From Nannocystaceae bacterium (lineage in GTDB: Bacteria; Myxococcota_A; Polyangia; Nannocystales; Nannocystaceae), in assembly GCA_019694555.1 (NCBI GenBank), contig JAIBBS010000005.1, forward strand, positions 27,520 through 91,519: a stretch of DNA of 64,000 nucleotides, in the 5' to 3' direction. Shown piece after piece: positions 59,809 to 64,000 of this stretch. Position 1 is the first letter of the stretch. Every line of letters starts with the position of its first letter. Under the pieces are notes generated by a model. That model saw only the letters and a program-made list of their open reading frames with translations. It was not told the DNA's origin and ran no database searches. A program made the position numbers and the translations under genes.

Positions 59809-60368
59809 CCCGGTACTTTCGCCTTCGCGACGATGTGACTGTGCATGCGCGTTGGCATGTCGCCGAGCTTCTCTTGCCCAGCGGAGAAGAGCCGCTCCTT
59901 GATACTGGGGTGCCGTTGCGCGATCCTGGCCCGCTCACCGGCACGGTTTCTCGCCCCGGCCGCGTTCTCGATTTCAGCCTGACGAGCTTCTCCGTGCCCG
60001 TAGCAACGAAGCGTCTCGCTGACGCCATCATCGCGGTTGCGGACGGCGATCTTCAGCGTGTTCCGGTCGTGATTGCTGGTCAGTCAGGCATGGTTGCACT
60101 GAATTCGCTGCGTGTTGTGAGATGTCTCGACGAGCAGCACTCGGAGTTCATCAAGTGGACCAAGGAGGACCACCGAGCTGACCTCGCCGGGCAGTACCGA
60201 CAGGTCACGAAGCTGGCCTTGCGGGCTAGCGCGATTCCGGCGGACGCCCACTTCTTCCGGATCGAGGGCTGGACCGTGGCGCTCGTTGTCTCGGAACTCG
60301 TGAAGACGGCGATGGAGTCAGTCGGATGCCTTGGAGCGCAGTTCATCGAGTTATCAGCGGCCGGGTAG
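59805..60368 (+). CDS. Imm11-family (MXAN_0049-type) immunity protein
   Basis: 187 residues. Family features of Imm11: MTRYFRLRDD start, RWHVAELLLPSGE, the hydrophobic PGRVLDFSLTSFSVPVATKRLADAI block, VPVVIAGQSGMVALNSLRVV, RCLDEQHSEF, and the C-terminal FRIEGWTVALVVSELVKTAM near the end. In myxobacteria such proteins are encoded directly after AHH or similar nuclease toxins and neutralise them. Here the cognate toxin is reduced to a stub, so the gene is an orphan immunity gene. Hand counts of single 60-base rows gave 53-62% GC against 77% in a fabV row, which points to transfer. Confidence 0.82.
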   Translation: MTRYFRLRDDVTVHARWHVAELLLPSGEEPLLDTGVPLRDPGPLTGTVSRPGRVLDFSLTSFSVPVATKRLADAIIAVADGDLQRVPVVIAGQSGMVALNSLRVVRCLDEQHSEFIKWTKEDHRADLAGQYRQVTKLALRASAIPADAHFFRIEGWTVALVVSELVKTAMESVGCLGAQFIELSAAG

Positions 60369-60439
60369 CGCAGGTCTTCACTCGAGAGAAAGGAAGGTAG
60401 GGTCTACCAAGGATCCGATCGGTCTGCTCGCGCCTGCGC

Positions 60440-60704
60440 GTCGCCGCTGGAGCGCTGCATGCCGGGCGGGCCGACGTCGACGAATACGACGTGATCGGTG
60501 GGCTGCTCGGTGCGCCGCTCGAGCTGGTGCCGTGCGTGACGCAGCCCGGCCTGCTCGTTCCGGCGCGCGCAGAGATCGTGCTCGAGGGCCGCATCGCGCT
60601 CGCCGAGCTGGTCGACGAGGGTCGCTTCGGCGAGTTCACCGGCTACGGCGAGGGCACGACGCGCTCGCCGGTGCTGCACGTCGAGGCGATGCGTGGTGTC
60701 CGGC
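60440..60704 (+). pseudogene. Internal fragment of a UbiD-family decarboxylase
   Basis: About 88 codons, with EYDVIGGLLGAPLELVPC, LVPARAEIVLEGRI and RFGEFTGYGEGTTRSPVLHVEA, match the central part of UbiD-type prenyl-FMN-dependent decarboxylases (compare the family pattern 'ey.fAG.LrG...e.V.c...l.VPa.aEiVlEG.i...egpfGe.tGyy'). A full UbiD is about 500 residues. No N-terminal or C-terminal part is present here, and the frame runs on into sequence without similarity. A decayed remnant beside the transferred toxin-immunity stub. Confidence 0.68.
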
Positions 60705-60778
60705 CACCTCGAGCACCTGGTGCTGACGCTCTGCTATCCTGGCCCGGCCTGTCGCACGCGACGCCACAGCTCGAGCTC

Positions 60779-61801
60779 ATGGGCTCACGCCAGTTCCCCA
60801 ACTGGCTCGCCGAGCAGCGCACGAGCCTCGCGTTCACGACCTATCAGGCGGGCAAGCTGTTCTTCATCGGCGTGCAGCCCGATCGCTCGCTGTCGATCTT
60901 CGAGCGCACGTTCAACCGCTGCATGGGGCTGTCCGCCGCCGGCAACACGCTGTGGATGAGCTCGCTCGTGCAGCTCTGGCGCTTCGAGAACGTGCTGCCG
61001 CCGGGCTCCGTCCACGAGGGATACGACGCGCTCTTCGTCCCGCAGCTCGCCTACACGACCGGTGACATCGACGTCCACGACATCGCGGTCGACCACACCG
61101 GCGAGCCGCTCTTCGTCAACACGCTCTTCGGCTGCCTGGCGCGCCCGAGCATCACGCACAGCTTCCGCCCGGTGTGGCGCCCACCCTTCATCAGCAAGCT
61201 CGCCCCCGAGGATCGCTGTCACCTGAACGGGCTCGCGCTGCGCGACGGCGAGCCCGCCTTCGTCACCGCGACGAGTCGTAGCGACGTCGCCGACGGCTGG
61301 CGCGATCGTCGGGTCTCCGGCGGCTGCGTCATCGACGTCGCGTCGGGCGCGACCGTCATCGAAGGCCTGAGCATGCCGCACTCGCCGCGCTGGTATCGCG
61401 ACCGCCTGTGGTTGCTCGACTCCGGCACCGGCTTCTTCGGCCACGTCGATCTGGGCCGCGGTACCTTCGAGCGCGTGTGCTTCTGCCCCGGCTTCGCGCG
61501 CGGCCTCGCCTTCGTCGGCGATTTCGCGGTGGTGGGGCTCAGCAAGCCGCGCGACAACAAGACCTTCGCCGACCTGCCGCTCGCGACCGAACTGGCCGCG
61601 CGCGACGGCGACCCGCGCTGCGGCGTGCAGGTGATCGACTTGCGCAGCGGCGACGCGGTGCACTGGCTGCGCATCGAGGGCGTAGTGTCCGAGCTCTACG
61701 ACGTGGTCGCGCTGCCCGGCGTCCGCCGCCCGATGGCGCTCGGCTTCGTCACGGACGAGATCCGCCGGATGCTGACGGTCGAAGAGTCGCAGACCCCGTG
61801 A
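60779..61801 (+). CDS. TIGR03032 family protein
   Basis: 340 residues from ATG 60779; the frame is open further upstream through the UbiD remnant, but family similarity begins at FPNWLAEQRTSLAFTTYQAGKLFFIG. Other blocks are LSIFERTFNRCMGLSAAGNTLWMSS, DIDVHDIAVDHTGEPLFVNTLFGCLA, LAPEDRCHLNGLALRDGEPAFVTATSRSD, SMPHSPRWYRDRLWLLDSGTG and ARGLAFVGDFAVVGLSKPRDN. These repeated strand patterns suggest a beta-propeller, and the family has no known function. No signal peptide. TATCCT at about 60739 could be a -10 element. Confidence 0.85.
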   Translation: MGSRQFPNWLAEQRTSLAFTTYQAGKLFFIGVQPDRSLSIFERTFNRCMGLSAAGNTLWMSSLVQLWRFENVLPPGSVHEGYDALFVPQLAYTTGDIDVHDIAVDHTGEPLFVNTLFGCLARPSITHSFRPVWRPPFISKLAPEDRCHLNGLALRDGEPAFVTATSRSDVADGWRDRRVSGGCVIDVASGATVIEGLSMPHSPRWYRDRLWLLDSGTGFFGHVDLGRGTFERVCFCPGFARGLAFVGDFAVVGLSKPRDNKTFADLPLATELAARDGDPRCGVQVIDLRSGDAVHWLRIEGVVSELYDVVALPGVRRPMALGFVTDEIRRMLTVEESQTP

Positions 61802-61805
61802 GCGC

Positions 61806-63908
61806 TCAGCCGCCCGTGGTCGGCACGCCGAACACGACGTAGCTGCGGCCGGAGCTCGCGCCGTTGGGGTCGGCCAAGAGCGCGCCCACGATGAGGTCGT
61901 CGATTCCGTCGCCATCGACGTCGCCTGCACCGCTCACCGACCAGCCCGACCAGTCGTCGGCCGCCTCGCCGTCGAGCACGTACCCGCCGGTGCCGAGCAT
62001 CGACAGATCCACGGCGGTCGTGTCCGCCTTTCCGAACACGACGTAGCTGCGGCCCGAGCTGCCGCCGTTCGGATCCGCGTAGCGCGCTCCGATGATGATG
62101 TCGTGCAAACCATCGCCGTTGACGTCGCCCGCACCGCTCACCGACCAGCCCGACTCGTCGTCCATGGCCTCGCCGTCGAGCACGAACCCACCGTCACCGA
62201 GCATCGGCAGCTGCACCTCGCTGGTGTCCGCCTTGCCGAAGACGACGTAGCTCCGTCCCGAGCTCGAGCCGTTCGGATCGGCGTACGGCGCCCCGACGAC
62301 GAGGTCGTCCATGCCGTCGCCGTCGACGTCTCCCGCGCCGCCCACCGACCAGCCGGTCTGTTCCGCCACATCGCCGCTGATCGCGAACCCGCCGGCGCCG
62401 AGCAGCCCGAGGTCGACGGCCGACGTGTCCGCCTTCCCGAAGACCACGTAGCTGCGACCCCGGTTCGAGGGTGCCTCGAACGGGGCGCCGACGATGAGGT
62501 CGTCGAGTCCGTCGTCGTTGACGTCGCCCGCACTGCTCAGCGACCAGCCCGAGAAGTCGCCGGCTGCGTCACCGTCGAGCACGAAGCCACCCGCACCCAG
62601 CATCGCGAGGTCGACCGCCGCCGTGTCCTCCTTGCCGAACACGACGTAGCTCCGACCCGCGCTCGACCCGTTGGGGGCGCCGATCGCTGCGACGAGGAGG
62701 TCAGCCATCCCATCGCCGTTCACGTCGCCGGCGCGACTCACCGACCAGCCCGAGTAGTCGCCGGCAGCCTCGGCGTCGATCACGAAGCCGCCCGCACCGA
62801 GCATCGCCAGGTCCACCGCGGCGGTGTCGTCCTTGCCGAACACGACGTACGTGCGACCCGACCCCGATCCACTCGCGTCGGCGAAGGGGGCCCCGACGAT
62901 CAGGTCGGCGAGCCCGTCGCCGTTGACGTCGCCGGCACCGCTCACCGAGTAGCCCGAGCGATCGTCGCTCGTCTCGCCATCGAGCGTGAAGCCGCCCACG
63001 CCGAGCATCGTGAGCTCGACGGCGGTCGAGTCCGCCTTGCCGAACACGACGTAGCTCTGACCCGAAGCGGCGCCGTTCGGGCTAGCGCCTGGGGCCCCGA
63101 CGACGAGATCGGCGAGCCCGTCGCCGTCGACGTCGCCTGCGGCCGATACGGAGTACCCCGACTGTGCATCGGCCGAGCCGCCGTCGAGCACGAAGCCGCC
63201 GGCCACCGCCGAGACTTGGGCCAGCGGAATCTGCACCGGTCCGACGTAGACCGTCACCGTGGCCGACATCGACGCGCCGCTGGGATCCTCGATCGTGTAG
63301 TCGAAGGAGTCGGGCCCCCAGTAGCCCGCCAGCGGCAGATACACGAAGCTTCCGTCGGACCCCACCACCACCGTGGCACCGACGCTCGAGACCGCGTCGA
63401 AGTCGGTCACGCTCAGCGCGTCGCCGTCGGCGTCGTCGTCGTTCGCGGACACGCCGAGCCCGGCGGCGACGATCAGCGAGACATCCTGCGTCGCGAAGTA
63501 CGTGTCGTCCACCGCAGCGGGTGCGGCGTTTCCTCCGGTGCTCGATCCGGCGTCGGTGCTGCTGTCGCTGGCGCCGGTGCTGGTGCCGTCGCTGGTGCTG
63601 GTGCCGCCGCCGGTGCTGGTGCCGCCGCCGGTGCTGGTGCCGTCGCCGGTGCTGGTGCTGCCGCCGGTGCTGGTGCTGCCGCCGGTGCTGGTGCTGCCGC
63701 TCGAGTCGTCTGTCGACGTCTCTGCGGAGCCGGACATCGACGTCGAGCTCTCGTCGGCGGTCGAGGTCGACATCGTCGTCGAGATCGTCGTCGCGTCGCT
63801 GCCGTCGCCAGTGGTGGTCTCGTCCACCGCGGTGGGGCCATCGTCGGCGCACGCCGCCAGCAGCGAGGCGAGCCAGGGCAGGCGGCGGGCGAACGACGAG
63901 GGAGTCAT
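61806..63908 (-). CDS. Seven-repeat FG-GAP (integrin-alpha-like) lipoprotein
   Basis: 700 residues from ATG 63908, the start that gives a direct signal peptide (RRLPWLASLLAAC, lipid cysteine at about residue 20). A long Thr/Ser/Gly linker (about 25-135) includes seven STSTGG-like hexapeptides. A cadherin-like/Ig domain follows (DDTYFATQDVSLIVAAG ... DSFDYTIEDPSG). Then come exactly seven FG-GAP repeats of about 67-68 residues, each of the type FVLDGxxxxDxSGxSVSxAGDVNGDGxxDLxVGAPxADPNGxxSGRSYVVFGK. Seven repeats make one complete propeller, with calcium loops DVDGDGLAD. Probably a large surface adhesion or recognition protein. It converges tightly on the TIGR03032 gene (4 bases apart). Confidence 0.9.
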   Translation of the reverse strand: MTPSSFARRLPWLASLLAACADDGPTAVDETTTGDGSDATTISTTMSTSTADESSTSMSGSAETSTDDSSGSTSTGGSTSTGGSTSTGDGTSTGGGTSTGGGTSTSDGTSTGASDSSTDAGSSTGGNAAPAAVDDTYFATQDVSLIVAAGLGVSANDDDADGDALSVTDFDAVSSVGATVVVGSDGSFVYLPLAGYWGPDSFDYTIEDPSGASMSATVTVYVGPVQIPLAQVSAVAGGFVLDGGSADAQSGYSVSAAGDVDGDGLADLVVGAPGASPNGAASGQSYVVFGKADSTAVELTMLGVGGFTLDGETSDDRSGYSVSGAGDVNGDGLADLIVGAPFADASGSGSGRTYVVFGKDDTAAVDLAMLGAGGFVIDAEAAGDYSGWSVSRAGDVNGDGMADLLVAAIGAPNGSSAGRSYVVFGKEDTAAVDLAMLGAGGFVLDGDAAGDFSGWSLSSAGDVNDDGLDDLIVGAPFEAPSNRGRSYVVFGKADTSAVDLGLLGAGGFAISGDVAEQTGWSVGGAGDVDGDGMDDLVVGAPYADPNGSSSGRSYVVFGKADTSEVQLPMLGDGGFVLDGEAMDDESGWSVSGAGDVNGDGLHDIIIGARYADPNGGSSGRSYVVFGKADTTAVDLSMLGTGGYVLDGEAADDWSGWSVSGAGDVDGDGIDDLIVGALLADPNGASSGRSYVVFGVPTTGG
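63571..63701 (-). repeat. 18-base coding minisatellite (STSTGG hexapeptides)
   Basis: About seven tandem 18-base units (on the + strand GGTGCTGGTGCCGCCGCC with C/T variants) encode STSTGG/GTSTGG in the linker of the FG-GAP lipoprotein. Near-identity at DNA level suggests recent expansion, and the length is a multiple of 3. Confidence 0.8.
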
Positions 63909-64000
63909 CCCACGAGATGCTCGGCCATCGCTCGGCACGTGTCAAAGCGTCGCGATGGCCCACGCTTCGACCCGCACGGGGGCGGATAGGCGACACAACG

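Noticed and set aside
59352..59858. A 168-residue minus-strand frame over the toxin stub (with IGAKGQVLDVKTIEW)
   Set aside because: It looks protein-like for about 20 residues, but it overlaps the fabV end and the stub, has no homologue I recognise and no plausible start context.
60491..61801. A fused UbiD/TIGR03032 protein of 436 residues
   Set aside because: The first 70 residues match an internal UbiD piece and the following linker matches nothing. TIGR03032 similarity begins only near ATG 60779, so the fusion looks accidental.
63571..63701. CRISPR-like array or integron-type repeat
   Set aside because: Contiguous 18-base coding repeat encoding STSTGG with no unique spacers.
62103..63989. 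A 628-residue frame opposite the FG-GAP lipoprotein
   Set aside because: It only reflects the periodic DNA of the seven FG-GAP repeats read on the other strand.

Overview
The window is very GC-rich DNA with dense genes and almost no spacer. Its content points to a myxobacterium (Myxococcota), probably of the Nannocystis/Plesiocystis type. The pointers are six protein-kinase-fold proteins (three with TPR tails), about eighteen predicted lipoproteins with Ser/Thr/Gly-rich linkers, FG-GAP propeller lipoproteins, two proteins with MYXO-CTERM-like tails, and an Imm11 immunity gene first described in Myxococcus. The taxonomic placement is inference from gene content. I saw no rRNA, tRNA, CRISPR array, insertion sequence or prophage.

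Layout. 0-6.2 kb (+): a left-truncated AidB-like acyl-CoA dehydrogenase, an exported barrel-like protein, an ECF sigma factor coupled to a one-TM membrane protein, and two lipoproteins, one with three identically spaced ten-cysteine repeats. 6.2-9.0 kb (-): a di-haem oxidoreductase, imelysin and cytochrome P460 operon behind an AT-rich palindrome that may be a Fur operator. 9.1-12.4 kb (-): a tight four-gene operon (small charged protein, S66 L,D-carboxypeptidase, DUF1266 protein, RNA m5U methyltransferase). 12.5-16.4 kb (+): a propeller lipoprotein and a TPR pseudokinase. 16.4-22.2 kb (-): GDPD phosphodiesterase, FMN reductase, two tandem paralogous Cys-rich lipoproteins, enoyl-CoA hydratase/isomerase, FG-GAP lipoprotein.

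22.4-28.4 kb (+): secA and a TPR kinase. 28.4-35.2 kb (-): a kinase operon in which an active kinase is coupled to a kinase-like protein with degraded catalytic motifs, followed by a zinc-finger/TPR kinase. 35.3-40 kb: ruvX-mltG, a zinc-ribbon/GIDE-like membrane protein, a convergent lipoprotein and a PEGA protein. 40-46.7 kb (-): another kinase, then two zincin-like secreted proteins with QExxH in place of HExxH on either side of apbE. 46.8-49.7 kb (-): sulfotransferase, repeat-rich lipoprotein, SAM methyltransferase. 49.7-52 kb (+): mtfA and two lipoproteins. 52-54.7 kb (-): Ig-like lipoprotein and an M24 peptidase. 54.7-59.4 kb: GT39-like membrane protein, Sua5/YciO protein, TRL-like lipoprotein, convergent lipoprotein, fabV.

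59.4-60.8 kb is the one clearly foreign-looking stretch. It has visibly lower GC, a 53-codon stub matching the C-terminus of AHH-type nuclease toxins, an intact Imm11 immunity gene coupled to that stub by ATGA, and an internal fragment of a UbiD decarboxylase. The window ends with a TIGR03032 protein (+) and a seven-repeat FG-GAP lipoprotein (-).

Taken together the region is mostly envelope biology (secretion, lipoproteins, peptidoglycan trimming, surface propellers) and Ser/Thr-kinase signalling, with an iron/haem operon and an eroded polymorphic-toxin locus.
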